A DNA stretch of 64,000 nucleotides from Shewanella benthica (GCA_023284085.1 JAKVHY010000009.1:62001-126000); one strand, 5' to 3'; counted from the stretch's first letter, positions 42,526 through 51,648 are shown. Notes: a model not told the origin generated them from the letters alone. Numbers and translations are program-made.

Positions 42526-45165
42526 ATGGATAATGTTAAAAAATTGTCAGTGCTTGCACTGTCTATCGCCGCGGCTCTGCCTATGATGGCAAGCGCCGAT
42601 GTGATAATTAGCGAATATGTAGAAGGCTCTGGTTACAGTAAAGCGGTAGAGATATATAACTCAGGCACTACAACAGTGGACCTAGCCGGGTATTCGCTGG
42701 TTTACTATTCTAAAGGTGAAACGATAGCTAAGACAATTGTGGATTTGTCTGGCAATCTAGCAGCCGAAGGCATTAAGGTCATTACTAATAACCATGCCCA
42801 AAATGCCATCGTCTTAGATCCTTCTATTGATGCTGAATCCGCCACTATCTACTTTAATGGCGATGACAAAATTGGCATCTTAAAAGATGGTGTTCTGGTC
42901 GATATTCTTGGTGAAGTGGGTACTACTGGTGACTGGGCTAAAGATGTCACTATCGAGCGTAATGTTGATATCGCTACGGCAAACGTAAGCTACGTAGAAA
43001 GTGAGTGGACAAGTAAAGCAAAGAATGACTTTGCCGGTTTAGGTGTGCGTTCAGGTAATTTCGGTGGTGGTGAAACGCCTGAGGTTCCAGCTTTTAGTTG
43101 TGTTGGTGAGAACATTACCCCTATTTATAAGGTGCAGGGAGCTGGAGACTCTAGTCCGTTAGTACCTGATGGCGAGTATGCATCCGCTAATGCTGTGACG
43201 ATTAAAGGTATCGTGACTGCTCGTGGTGATTCGATGCAAAAAGGTTTTTATCTACAAGAAGCACAAGGCGATGGTTCTCCATATACTTCTGATGGCATCT
43301 TTGTCTATTTAGGCGATAAAGCGGCCGAAGGCATTCAAGCGGGTGTTGAAGTCTGTGTTCAGGGGCTAGTACAAGAGAAATATGGCCAGACTCAGATTGC
43401 CGGTGATGCCACTAAGATTGAAATTGGTGAGCAAGGAGAGATGCTTGCAACTACACCTTTATATGTCGCTGACGGCGAGAACCTAGCGCAGGCATTAGAA
43501 CGCTACGAAGGCATGCATATCGTGCTAGATGCTGGTAGCGATATGAAGATCACTCGCAACTTTAGTTTCGACTACTCAAGTTACCGTAACAATATGGTGT
43601 TGTCGCATAAAGCGCCTTTGATGAAGCCGACTCAGGTTCATGCCCCATTATCTGATGCCGCTGTTGCGCTGCAACAGGCAAACAGAATCAACGAGCTTTA
43701 TGTTGAGTCTGATTATAAGGCTAGCAATGGTGAAGTGCCTTATTTCCCTGACTTTAATGCGGAAACTGGCTATATCCGAGTTGGCGATCTGGTTACTAAC
43801 ATTTCTGGTGTGATCGGTTACAGCTATAATAATTATCGTCTGATTGCGACCAATGAGGTCTCTGCAGGCGACTTTATCCGTGAAAATGATCGCACAACAA
43901 CTCCTGCTATCGCAACAGAGGGTGATATCCGTGTCGCCAGTTTCAACGTACTGAACTATTTCACCGATGCATTCGAAGGTTACGATGCTAATCCCACCAA
44001 CGGCAACCGCGGTGCAGAAACAGAAAATGAAACCTTTTTGCAGCGCACCAAGATTGTTAACGCAATTAAAGAGATGAATGCCGATATCATTGGTCTGATG
44101 GAGATCGAGAACAATGGTTACGGCGAGAAGAGTGCAATCCAGAACCTGTTGAATGCACTGAACTCCGAATTGCCAGCCATCGATGCATACAAGTTTATCG
44201 AAATTGCCGATGCGGATAAGTATCAGGGTAAGTATATCGGTGGTGATGCGATAGCCGTTGGCATGTTGTACCGCGTCAGAACCGTCACACCGGCTAATGA
44301 TGCGTTTGTTGTGGCTACGCCTGAGCAGTCTGTTGCTGCCGGTGCAGAAACCCGTGGCGAAGGAGACAAGGCTGAGACTAACCCAAGTATTTGGAAAGCG
44401 CAGCGTCATAGCCTGGGTCAGACTTTCGACGTCAATGGTGAGAAGTTGACAGTGTTGGTTAACCACCTTAAGTCTAAGGGCAGCGCCTGTTTAGAAGATT
44501 GGCATGAGTATTCGTTTGACAAGGGCACTCCTGAGCCAGCCGATCTGCAGGGTCACTGTAACGAGTTCCGTGTATCTGCGGCCAAGGTTATCGGTGAATC
44601 TATCAAAGATATCGAGGGTGATATCCTGGTTATCGGTGATTTAAATGCCTACGGCATGGAAGATCCGGTGCGAGTGCTAACCGATTATGATGCTGCGACA
44701 GCTGGTTATGAAATCAAGACTGCATCATGGACCACGCTGGACGGCAAGGTGTATGAGCGTGAAGGTAGCAAGATTGATAAGGGTTACGGCCTGATCAACT
44801 TGAATACCCAGGCCCATGGCGTTGAAACCTATTCATACAGCTACAGTGGTGAGTTGGGTAATCTGGACCATGCCTTAGGCAACGCAAGTGTGGCAGCTAG
44901 ACTGGTCGATATTCAGGACTGGCACATTAACTCGGTTGAATCCAGCCTGTTCGAATACCCAAGCAAGTACACCGGCGAGCTGTTGAAATCTGAAAATGTA
45001 TTCTCTGCATCGGATCATGATCCTGTGATCATCGCGTTAAGCTATCCAGCGCCGACTCCAACTCCTGAACCAACTCCTGAACCTAAGAAAGATGATGGTG
45101 GTTCGTTAGGATATTTAGGCTTGGCAATGCTTTCATTACTGGGTTTACGTCGTCGTAAACACTAA
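42526..45165 (+). CDS. exeM: ExeM/NucH-type extracellular endonuclease with GlyGly-CTERM
   Basis: An 879-residue secreted or surface nuclease. A signal peptide (ending ASAD) is followed by a lamin-tail-like domain (VIISEYVEGSGYSKAVEIYN), a middle OB-fold-like part, and an endonuclease/exonuclease/phosphatase domain from about residue 465 (IRVASFNVLNYF, GLMEIENNGYG, VLVNHLKSKGSAC, IVIGDLNAY-type stretch, SASDHDPVII). The tail PTPTPEPTPEPKKDDGG and the GSLGYLGLAMLSLLGLRRRK segment form a GlyGly-CTERM signal, which in this phylum is processed by a rhombosortase. ExeM of S. oneidensis degrades extracellular DNA in biofilms and releases nucleotides; that role here is by homology. Confidence 0.93.
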   Translation: MDNVKKLSVLALSIAAALPMMASADVIISEYVEGSGYSKAVEIYNSGTTTVDLAGYSLVYYSKGETIAKTIVDLSGNLAAEGIKVITNNHAQNAIVLDPSIDAESATIYFNGDDKIGILKDGVLVDILGEVGTTGDWAKDVTIERNVDIATANVSYVESEWTSKAKNDFAGLGVRSGNFGGGETPEVPAFSCVGENITPIYKVQGAGDSSPLVPDGEYASANAVTIKGIVTARGDSMQKGFYLQEAQGDGSPYTSDGIFVYLGDKAAEGIQAGVEVCVQGLVQEKYGQTQIAGDATKIEIGEQGEMLATTPLYVADGENLAQALERYEGMHIVLDAGSDMKITRNFSFDYSSYRNNMVLSHKAPLMKPTQVHAPLSDAAVALQQANRINELYVESDYKASNGEVPYFPDFNAETGYIRVGDLVTNISGVIGYSYNNYRLIATNEVSAGDFIRENDRTTTPAIATEGDIRVASFNVLNYFTDAFEGYDANPTNGNRGAETENETFLQRTKIVNAIKEMNADIIGLMEIENNGYGEKSAIQNLLNALNSELPAIDAYKFIEIADADKYQGKYIGGDAIAVGMLYRVRTVTPANDAFVVATPEQSVAAGAETRGEGDKAETNPSIWKAQRHSLGQTFDVNGEKLTVLVNHLKSKGSACLEDWHEYSFDKGTPEPADLQGHCNEFRVSAAKVIGESIKDIEGDILVIGDLNAYGMEDPVRVLTDYDAATAGYEIKTASWTTLDGKVYEREGSKIDKGYGLINLNTQAHGVETYSYSYSGELGNLDHALGNASVAARLVDIQDWHINSVESSLFEYPSKYTGELLKSENVFSASDHDPVIIALSYPAPTPTPEPTPEPKKDDGGSLGYLGLAMLSLLGLRRRKH

Positions 45166-45192
45166 TTATTGAGATGACTCATTGTTAATCAT

Positions 45193-45227
45193 AAACCGCC
45201 TTTAATTCATTAAAGGCGGTTTTTTTA
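45193..45227 (+). terminator. Terminator of the exeM gene
   Basis: AAACCGCCTTTAAT pairs with ATTAAAGGCGGTTT around a 2-base loop and is followed by TTTTTATT. It lies 28 bases past the stop. Confidence 0.95.
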
Positions 45228-46034
45228 TTCTCTATTCATTTAGGAAAATGAGCTAACACTAATAAAGTATGGCTTAGATCTTAATTTGTGATTAATAGGC
45301 TATTTTTATATGTTATTTTTATTCTCTACGGTAATAAACCGATCTTAATTTACTGCTTTATAGGTTCTAAACTTTGTTTTTAGCTTGGCCGTATTCTAGT
45401 CGTTCTTGTTCTATTTGGTGCTATACCAGTAACTTGTCAGTATTTATCAGCTTCATGTGGGGAACTCTCTTTTCTCTATTTTCTCTATTTTCATTGTGCA
45501 CAGTTGTATGGTTTTACACTATCTAGCCTATAAAAATGGTATCAATCTCATGCCTCGAGAGGCAGATTTCATCGAGTTAGTTTGAAATTGTATAAACTGG
45601 CGACATCTGATGATTTCATCGCTAAAAAATGTATGGATGTTTTCATCATTTTATTGAAAATGGTTTAATACCATTCCGAGTAAGTATCTGAACATTCAGC
45701 GGGAGTTCAAAGCGCTGTAGGCAAGGCGGATGTTTGAAGCTAATAGTTATTCTATATCGAGAACATTCAACGTAGCATAAAGGGCTTTTAAACCCGCACT
45801 GCGTGAGGCTCTCAGTGTTTCCACTTCGGTGTTACATTGACTTAAAAGGGAATAACCATTTCCTCATCAATGTGCCTTGAATTGAAAAAACTGAGAGTCT
45901 CTGAACTGACCAGATACTTATATGGAATGGTATTACTACTAGACCAGCCTTAGCTTTTTACTCCTCTTACCTGTTTAAACTTACAGCGCTAGCCAGTAGA
46001 CTGTGGCTTAATTATCAGAAGAATGGATGTAGTG
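45228..46034. other. 800-base non-coding stretch with a MITE-like element
   Basis: No gene-like frame. Mostly AT-rich DNA; the section 45666-45935 is a discrete element (listed separately). The rest shows only short runs such as a repeated CTCTATTTT near 45475. Confidence 0.6.
45666..45935. mobile_element. MITE-like element with 25-base terminal inverted repeats
   Basis: The left end TAATACCATTCC, three bases, TAAGTATCTG is mirrored at the right end (22 of 25 positions match). It encloses 270 bases without a coding frame, including a GC-balanced core (AACATTCAACGTAGCATAAA). The ends can be read as TA target duplications flanking ATACCATTCC, which would fit a mariner/Tc1-type helper. No transposase gene is present in the window. 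Confidence 0.75.
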
Positions 46035-46472
46035 ATGAGTATTTGGTTTAGGCCGGTGAGCTTGGAAGATTGCGCTAAAATGGATTCGGGCATGCACGGC
46101 AAGGGCACCTTGATGCAAACTATGGGCATCAAGATAACCGAAATTGGGGATGATTATATGGTGGCGACTATGCCAGCCTCTCCCGAGGTTCATAATCCTC
46201 TGGGAATCGTCCACGGCGGAGCCAATGTGGCATTGGCTGAGACGGTTGCCAGCTACGCGGCAAACTTCGCCGTAGATTTTGAGAATTACTACTGTGTCGG
46301 CCAAGAGATCAATGCTAATCATCTTAAAGCATCTAGAAATGGCACCTTAACTGCAACGGCAAAGCCTGTGCATTTAGGTAAGCGAAGCTCGGTATGGGAG
46401 ATACTTATCCATAACAGCGGTGGTGATCTTTGCTGCATCTCGCGCATGACAGCAGCCGTGGTTAAGCGTTAG
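46035..46472 (+). CDS. PaaI-type hotdog thioesterase
   Basis: A 145-residue single hotdog domain of the acyl-CoA thioesterase (PaaI/YdiI-like) group. The active-site region is HNPLGIVHGGANVALAETVAS, with the acidic residue in the central helix. The ATG at 46035 has GGAT 7 bases upstream and is preferred over the one at 46023. Such enzymes hydrolyse aromatic or intermediate acyl-CoA esters; the substrate is not clear. Confidence 0.87.
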   Translation: MSIWFRPVSLEDCAKMDSGMHGKGTLMQTMGIKITEIGDDYMVATMPASPEVHNPLGIVHGGANVALAETVASYAANFAVDFENYYCVGQEINANHLKASRNGTLTATAKPVHLGKRSSVWEILIHNSGGDLCCISRMTAAVVKR

Positions 46473-46646
46473 TGATACAGGTTGGCAGCCAAGTATGATT
46501 GACCTTCTATTAACGTAAATAGACTATAGATGTGTAGCTAGCTGTTACATAATATGCACCATTTATTAATGGCGAGCTACAGGCTTTAATGCACTAAACT
46601 TGTTATGTAGGTTTGAATCGATTGTGAGATGTAGGGAATAGGTAAA

Positions 46647-46895
46647 ATGGATAGTGCAACAATTTGGGAGTGGGTCGGCTACTTAGCCTCTGTGGTGGTA
46701 GCCATCTCGCTGATGATGTCGAATATTAAAAAGTTACGCTGGTGGAACCTGATCGGTGCTGGCCTTTTTGTCGCTTATGGTTTGGCCATCGATGCCTTAC
46801 CTGTGGCTTTGGTAAACTTCTTTATTGTATTGATCGATGCTTATTATATAGTCAAAATTTATAAAGCCGAAAAGTCGATTAACCAACAGCCTTGA
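46647..46895 (+). CDS. YgjV-like small membrane protein
   Basis: An 82-residue inner-membrane protein with three TM helices (EWVGYLASVVVAISLMM, LIGAGLFVAYGLAI, ALVNFFIVLIDAYYIVKIY) and a short charged tail. It has the pattern of the YgjV / uroporphyrinogen-decarboxylase-associated small membrane family, whose function is not known. Preceded by GTAGGGAATAGGTAAA. Confidence 0.8.
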   Translation: MDSATIWEWVGYLASVVVAISLMMSNIKKLRWWNLIGAGLFVAYGLAIDALPVALVNFFIVLIDAYYIVKIYKAEKSINQQP

Positions 46896-46995
46896 GCTAG
46901 CATAAGCCCAGAGCTTAGTGGCCAGCCCTGAGCTAACTATAGCCCTGAGTCTGATAGACAGCTCTTAGCTAATAAGAAGCCTTGCGCTGAATAAT

Positions 46996-47030
46996 AAGAG
47001 CCAGCTAACTGCAGAAGTTAGCTGGCTCTT
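46996..47030 (+). terminator. Strong hairpin after the YgjV-like gene
   Basis: AAGAGCCAGCTAACT and AGTTAGCTGGCTCTT form a 15-base perfect stem, with a TTGTTGTATT tail rather than a clean T run. About 100 bases past the stop. Confidence 0.6.
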
Positions 47031-47490
47031 GTTGTATTACAGATGTTCATTATCTCTAATGAAATCTATCGTTTTCTGGTTTTAACTACCTGTTTTCAAT
47101 CGGATGTTTTCAATCGGATGTTTTCAACAGACTGTTTTTAATGGTAATAGTGTTCATTTTCCTGCGTTTACCCTCTAGTTTTATCACCTTGTTCAACATA
47201 TCTATCTACGAGACCATCTTTCACTAGAACTTAACTCTTTATGTGTATTTTGTTGATTTACATCAGTATTTATACCAATGAAAGGCGTAACCTCCAATAG
47301 TGATAATGTCTTTCTTTGTCGGTATCTGTGAGTTATCTCTCATATCTCTAATCTTTAAAATGAATTAGGTTAATCTGATTTAATCGTTTTTATTCATTTC
47401 TTTTTTGAACTAGTATTTACTCATCGACAGGGTTTATGTGAAGGCTTCTAGAGCTAAGCGGCTTAACGAAAGCGAAACGGATCAATAACT

Positions 47491-47532
47491 ATGGCCACAA
47501 TATTTGATGTTATCGAAGACTGGTTGAACTAA
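47491..47532 (+). CDS. 13-codon frame before catalase
   Basis: ATG to TAA encoding MATIFDVIEDWLN, ending 55 bases before the catalase start. The upstream ribosome site is weak. It may be a leader peptide, a gene remnant, or chance. Confidence 0.2.
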   Translation: MATIFDVIEDWLN

Positions 47533-47587
47533 TCGACCAGTACGACTGAATTAGAAAATTAATGAATAAAAAGCATTGGAGAATAAT

Positions 47588-49054
47588 ATGACTAAACAAG
47601 CTAACTACTTAACCAGCCAAAATGGCGCGCCTGTTGCGGACGATCAAAATTCAATGACGGCAGGTGAGCGCGGACCGGTACTATTACAAGACTTTCATCT
47701 GTTAGAAAAACTTGCTCATTTTAACCGAGAGCGTATTCCTGAGCGTATAGTGCATGCTAAAGGCACGGGTGTTTACGGTACTTTTACCCTGACCAAAGAC
47801 ATGAGCGATTATACTATTGCCGATCACTTCAATGGTGTCGGCAAACAAACTGAAACCTTCATACGTTTCTCGACCGTAGGCGGCGAGATGGGATCGGCCG
47901 ATGCTGAGCGCGATCCTCGTGGTTTCGGTTTACGTTTCTATACGGCCCGTGGTAATCACGACATAGTGGGCAATAACACCCCGACCTTCTTTCTGCGTGA
48001 TGGCATCAAGTTTCCGGACTTTATTCATACCCAGAAGCGTAATCCGCAGACTAATTTGAAAGATCCACAAGCCATGTGGGATTTCTGGGCATTGAATCCC
48101 GAAGCTCTGCATCAGGTGACGATCTTGATGTCGGATCGCGGCATTCCGGCTAACTACCGTCAGATGAATGGCTATGGTTCACATACCTATTCGCTGTGGA
48201 ATGATAAAGGCGAGCGTTTCTGGGTTAAGTTCCATTTCAAGACTAAGCAAGGCATAGCGAATTTGACCCCAGAGCAGGCAGATATTCTTAAAGGGATTGA
48301 TCCTGACTCATCTCAACGCGACATGGTCGCGGCAATTGCTGACGGTAACTTCCCTCGTTGGGCGGTTAAGGTGCAAATTATGCCGGAAGCCGATGCCAAC
48401 ACATATCATATCAATCCATTCGATCTGACTAAGGTATGGCCACACGCCGATTATCCACTGATTGAGATTGGTGAACTTGAACTTAATCGCATGCCTGAGA
48501 ACTACTTCGCCGAAGTAGAGCAGGTCGCATTAGCCCCGAGTAACTTAGTACCGGGTGTTGGGGCTTCACCGGATAAGATGTTGCAGGCTCGCTTGTTCGC
48601 CTATGCCGATGCACAGAGATACAGAATTGGCACTAACTATAATCAGCTGCCTGTGAATTGCCCGCACGCTACTAAGGCAAATCACCACCAACGTGCCGGC
48701 GCCATGGCGGGAACTCAATGCCCCTATAACGGCAGCCAAACCGGTGGAGATGCGAGTCCAAACTACGGGCCGAACAGTACCGAGTCTGCGTTAGTAGAGC
48801 CGAGTACTTTCGCCGAGCCAGCACTGCGTCTCGATGGTGAAGCCGATAGATACAGCCGTTATAATCAGGATGACTTTGCTCAGGCTGGCAACCTGTACCG
48901 TATTTTCCCTGAAGATGAGAAGACCAGGTTGATCACCACTATCTGTGGTAGCTTGAGTCAGACGACGATGGATGTGCAGCAGACCATGGTCGAGCATTTC
49001 ACCAAGGCGGATGCGGATTACGGTAAGCGCATCAAGCAGGAGTTGGGCTTGTAA
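47588..49054 (+). CDS. katB: Haem catalase, small-subunit type
   Basis: A 488-residue monofunctional catalase that breaks down hydrogen peroxide. Family landmarks are RIPERIVHAKGTGVYG (catalytic His), RFSTVGGEMGSADAERDPRG, the distal NTPTFFLRDGIKFPDFIHTQ and the proximal haem Tyr in RLFAYADAQRYRIG. The ATG at 47588 follows GGAG by about 7 bases. No signal peptide, so cytoplasmic. The symbol follows my memory of the S. oneidensis orthologue; katA would be equally defensible. Confidence 0.93.
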   Translation: MTKQANYLTSQNGAPVADDQNSMTAGERGPVLLQDFHLLEKLAHFNRERIPERIVHAKGTGVYGTFTLTKDMSDYTIADHFNGVGKQTETFIRFSTVGGEMGSADAERDPRGFGLRFYTARGNHDIVGNNTPTFFLRDGIKFPDFIHTQKRNPQTNLKDPQAMWDFWALNPEALHQVTILMSDRGIPANYRQMNGYGSHTYSLWNDKGERFWVKFHFKTKQGIANLTPEQADILKGIDPDSSQRDMVAAIADGNFPRWAVKVQIMPEADANTYHINPFDLTKVWPHADYPLIEIGELELNRMPENYFAEVEQVALAPSNLVPGVGASPDKMLQARLFAYADAQRYRIGTNYNQLPVNCPHATKANHHQRAGAMAGTQCPYNGSQTGGDASPNYGPNSTESALVEPSTFAEPALRLDGEADRYSRYNQDDFAQAGNLYRIFPEDEKTRLITTICGSLSQTTMDVQQTMVEHFTKADADYGKRIKQELGL

Positions 49055-49084
49055 TCCTTAGTCGTTATGGTTGTTGAAATTGAA

Positions 49085-49113
49085 AGCCAGTGCCTAGAGC
49101 ACTGGCTTTTTTG
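49085..49113 (+). terminator. Terminator of the catalase gene
   Basis: AGCCAGTGC and GCACTGGCT flank a 5-base loop, followed by TTTTT. Confidence 0.93.
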
Positions 49114-49208
49114 ATCATAACAAGGAGTGACGAGTCGTAAGCTATAAGCGGTAAGTTAAGCGAGTGCTTTTTCTTAAAACTTATAACTTAAAACTTAACG
49201 ATCGTTAA

Positions 49209-49775
49209 CTAAAACAATAGTGTTACTACACCGAGTAGTGCAAACAATACGGCGCATCCTCGATGGATCAGAGTCAGGGGTAATTTTTCTGCGCTGAAGT
49301 TGCCGGCTATGACCACAGGGACGTTGGCGATAAGCATGCCTAAGGTGGTTCCCATGACGACCATAGCCAGAGCATCATACTTGGCCGCTAATACCACAGT
49401 GGCAATTTGAGTTTTGTCGCCCATCTCGGCGATGAAAAACAGAATGAAAGTGGCAATGAAAGGCCCCATCTTGTAGAAGCGGCTCTCTTCACAATCGACC
49501 TTGTCCGGGATCAATACCCACAGAGCGATAGCAAAAAATGAAGCGGCGACTAAGTAGCGGGCCAGTTCCGGGCTAATCAAGCCAACGGCCCAATTGCCTA
49601 GCCAGGCGGCGCCAAAGTGGTTGATCAGAGTCGACAGAAAAATACCGAGAATAATTGCCGTTTTACTGCCTTTTATGTGGCTAAATCTTGCGGCGAGTAT
49701 GAGGGCGAGCAGCTGAGTTTTGTCACCGATTTCGGCGATAGCAACCGTGAAGGTTGATGCGAGTAGTGCTTCCAA
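49209..49775 (-). CDS. mneA: TMEM165/GDT1 (UPF0016) family manganese exporter
   Basis: A 188-residue inner-membrane protein with six TM helices in two halves. Each half carries the family signature: AEIGDKTQLLAL near residue 14 and AEMGDKTQIATV near residue 115. The Vibrio cholerae member MneA exports Mn2+. The start is a TTG at 49775 with AAGGAAG 5 bases upstream. A yybP-ykoY-type manganese riboswitch occupies the leader, which independently supports a manganese role. Confidence 0.9.
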   Translation of the reverse strand: MEALLASTFTVAIAEIGDKTQLLALILAARFSHIKGSKTAIILGIFLSTLINHFGAAWLGNWAVGLISPELARYLVAASFFAIALWVLIPDKVDCEESRFYKMGPFIATFILFFIAEMGDKTQIATVVLAAKYDALAMVVMGTTLGMLIANVPVVIAGNFSAEKLPLTLIHRGCAVLFALLGVVTLLF

Positions 49776-49799
49776 GAGACTTCCTTATAGGGGGGCAAA

Positions 49800-50000
49800 A
49801 ATCCGAGTACAGAAAACCGGCCCCCCTTTTTTATGGGCGGTCACTGCACTCAGGTCTTGCAAAACAATATGAGTCATCACGTCATATTGTTGTGAGCACC
49901 ATGGCGTTGTGGCCAAGTATGTTGACACTCACTCAATCTTTGCCTCGAAGTAAATCGATTCAGACAACAAAGATTGCTCGCTACTCCCCTGAAGTAGAGG
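49800..50000 (-). promoter_or_regulatory. yybP-ykoY manganese riboswitch
   Basis: Read on the minus strand, the leader begins with CTTCAGGGGAGTAGC at 50000-49980, the hallmark of this riboswitch class. Conserved-looking segments AACATACTTGGCC and GCAAGACCTGAG follow, separated by a variable hairpin (ACAATATGA/TCATATTGT at about 49870-49897). Close to the gene, GGGGGGC/GCCCCCC forms a further stem immediately before the ribosome site and may be the expression platform. The downstream gene is a Mn exporter family member, as expected. Confidence 0.8.
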
Positions 50001-50005
50001 CGAGC

Positions 50006-50033
50006 ATTATACATTTTGAGGGTCGAGTGGCAA
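50006..50033 (-). promoter_or_regulatory. Sigma-70 promoter of the riboswitch transcript
   Basis: On the minus strand TTGCCA (50033-50028), 16 bases, then a perfect TATAAT (50011-50006). Transcription would start at about 50000, right at the 5' edge of the riboswitch. Confidence 0.75.
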
Positions 50034-50353
50034 TCTCTGAGTGCTAGAATTGGTGATTTTATTGAGTGGAAAAATCTCAGGTAACGTAAGTGTTTCCCCC
50101 TTGTTGGAAACTTATTGAGCCAGTGTTCAACTTGTTTACAGCTGCTATAGATGGCTTGCTCACTAGGTTTGTAGCTGTTAATGTCCCTAGCAGTCATTTT
50201 AGAGAAAGAGCAGCAATGAAATATTCTTATCTGTTTTTAACCCGATTTATACAGCCTCAGTGGCTTTGTCGATAGGGTAAAACAACTATTAACTGAGCCA
50301 TTGAGGCCAATTGAAAACAAGGTCGATAGACCCGATTCGATTGGAGGCTGTTA

Positions 50354-50419
50354 ATGAATATTAAAATTGCTAATTCTCTCCTTCAAAGTCGTTCTAAATC
50401 TGACCTACCAAAAATGTAG
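50354..50419 (+). CDS. 21-residue small frame upstream of the aromatic permease
   Basis: GGAGG lies 9 bases before an ATG that opens MNIKIANSLLQSRSKSDLPK and ends after one more residue. It stops 29 bases before the permease GTG. The strong ribosome site makes translation plausible. It has no Trp, Tyr or Phe codons, so it is not a classic attenuation leader for an aromatic transporter. Confidence 0.4.
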   Translation: MNIKIANSLLQSRSKSDLPKM

Positions 50420-50448
50420 AATAAAAATATATCTAACAGGACAATTTT

Positions 50449-51648
50449 GTGAATTTAAAAATGCTCGGCTCCATCGCTATCGTTGCGGGAACTGCAATCG
50501 GTGGCGGTATGTTAGCCCTACCTTTAGCGACTGCTTCTTTGGGTACATTACCTGCGTTTCTCTTGCTCGTTGTGATCTGGGGGATCTCCATTTATACATC
50601 TTTGCTGATGTTAGAGATCAACTTACGCACTGGAGTAGGTGATAACGTCCATGCTATTACTGGCAAGATTTTAGGGAAAGTGGGTCAGTTAATTCAGGGG
50701 GCCTCATTTATGAGCCTACTGTTTGCGTTGACTATGGTATATCTGATGGGCGGCTCGTCTCTGCTCGAGACTCGCTTCGAGCCTCTGGGTATCACCATGA
50801 ATAACCAGGTCGCTGTGTTGTTATTCACTGTCTTCTTCGGCGGCTTGATAGCAGTTGGGGTCAAATGGATCGATAAGGTTTCCCGCGTCCTCTTTACATC
50901 CATGGTCGTACTCTTAGTGATCGTGGTGGCCTTCTTACTCCCTGACGTGGATATGTCTGCGCTGCTAACCAGCACAGGTAGCGAACTTGTTTCTGGCAGC
51001 GAACTCAACAACTTATGGTTGGCAGCTATTCCTATCGTATTCACCTCGTTTGGTTTCCATGTGTGTATAGCGACCATAGTGCGCTACTTAGATGGCGATG
51101 CCGTATCGCTACGCAAAATTTTGATTATTGGTTCAACCATACCGCTTGTCAGCTATATTCTCTGGCTGATGGTGACTTTAGGCACCTTAGGCGGCGACAG
51201 AGTATATGGCTTCGAGGGTTCATTACCTCTGCTGGTGACGGCCTTACAAGGTCTGGCTAATTCAGAGATTTTGAAGCAATGTATCGATCTCTTCGCTAAC
51301 TTGGCGCTTATCACTTCCTTCCTGGGTGTGACCATGAGTCTGTTTGACTATGTGGCCGAGTTGACTCGAGCTAGAGATGATTTTTCGGGACGGGCTAAGA
51401 CCTGGCTTATCACCTTTATCCCGCCACTCCTGTGTGCGCTTTATTATCCCGATGGCTTCTTCAAGGTGTTAGGTTTTGCGGCAATTCCTTTGGTGATTAT
51501 GATCATCTTCCTGCCGATTGCCATGGCACTGAAGCAGCGTAAACAGAATCTGGGAGGCTATCAGGTCTCTGGTGGTAGTGCGGCTCTGGGTGTTGCTGGT
51601 GTATTAGGCGCTGTAATTATTACCGCTCAGTTACTGGTTGCACTATAA
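50449..51648 (+). CDS. Aromatic amino-acid permease (TyrP/Mtr, HAAAP family)
   Basis: A 399-residue inner-membrane protein with 11 TM segments of the hydroxy/aromatic amino-acid permease family. The N-terminal MLGSIAIVAGTAIGGGMLAL is the family hallmark; IPIVFTSFGFHVCIATIVRY follows in the middle. It imports tyrosine or tryptophan by proton symport; the exact substrate is not clear from sequence. The start is a GTG at 50449 with AGGAC 7 bases upstream. Confidence 0.92.
   Translation: MNLKMLGSIAIVAGTAIGGGMLALPLATASLGTLPAFLLLVVIWGISIYTSLLMLEINLRTGVGDNVHAITGKILGKVGQLIQGASFMSLLFALTMVYLMGGSSLLETRFEPLGITMNNQVAVLLFTVFFGGLIAVGVKWIDKVSRVLFTSMVVLLVIVVAFLLPDVDMSALLTSTGSELVSGSELNNLWLAAIPIVFTSFGFHVCIATIVRYLDGDAVSLRKILIIGSTIPLVSYILWLMVTLGTLGGDRVYGFEGSLPLLVTALQGLANSEILKQCIDLFANLALITSFLGVTMSLFDYVAELTRARDDFSGRAKTWLITFIPPLLCALYYPDGFFKVLGFAAIPLVIMIIFLPIAMALKQRKQNLGGYQVSGGSAALGVAGVLGAVIITAQLLVAL

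Larger units (their letters stand above)
46896..47587. other. 690-base intergenic region upstream of catalase
   Basis: Holds a hairpin (46996-47030), two perfect 14-base units of TTTTCAATCGGATG followed by a diverged third (47093-47137), and a 13-codon frame at 47491. The rest is AT-rich and presumably contains the catalase promoter. I could not place a convincing OxyR site. Confidence 0.5.

Noticed and set aside
43648..44466. Open frame of 272 codons antisense to exeM
   Set aside because: It lies wholly inside a gene with clear domains, has no ribosome site and no recognisable composition; a shadow of biased codon use.
50128..50146. TyrR-box-like TGTTCA...TTTACA before the aromatic permease
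   Set aside because: One base short of the 18-base consensus and with mismatched left arm.
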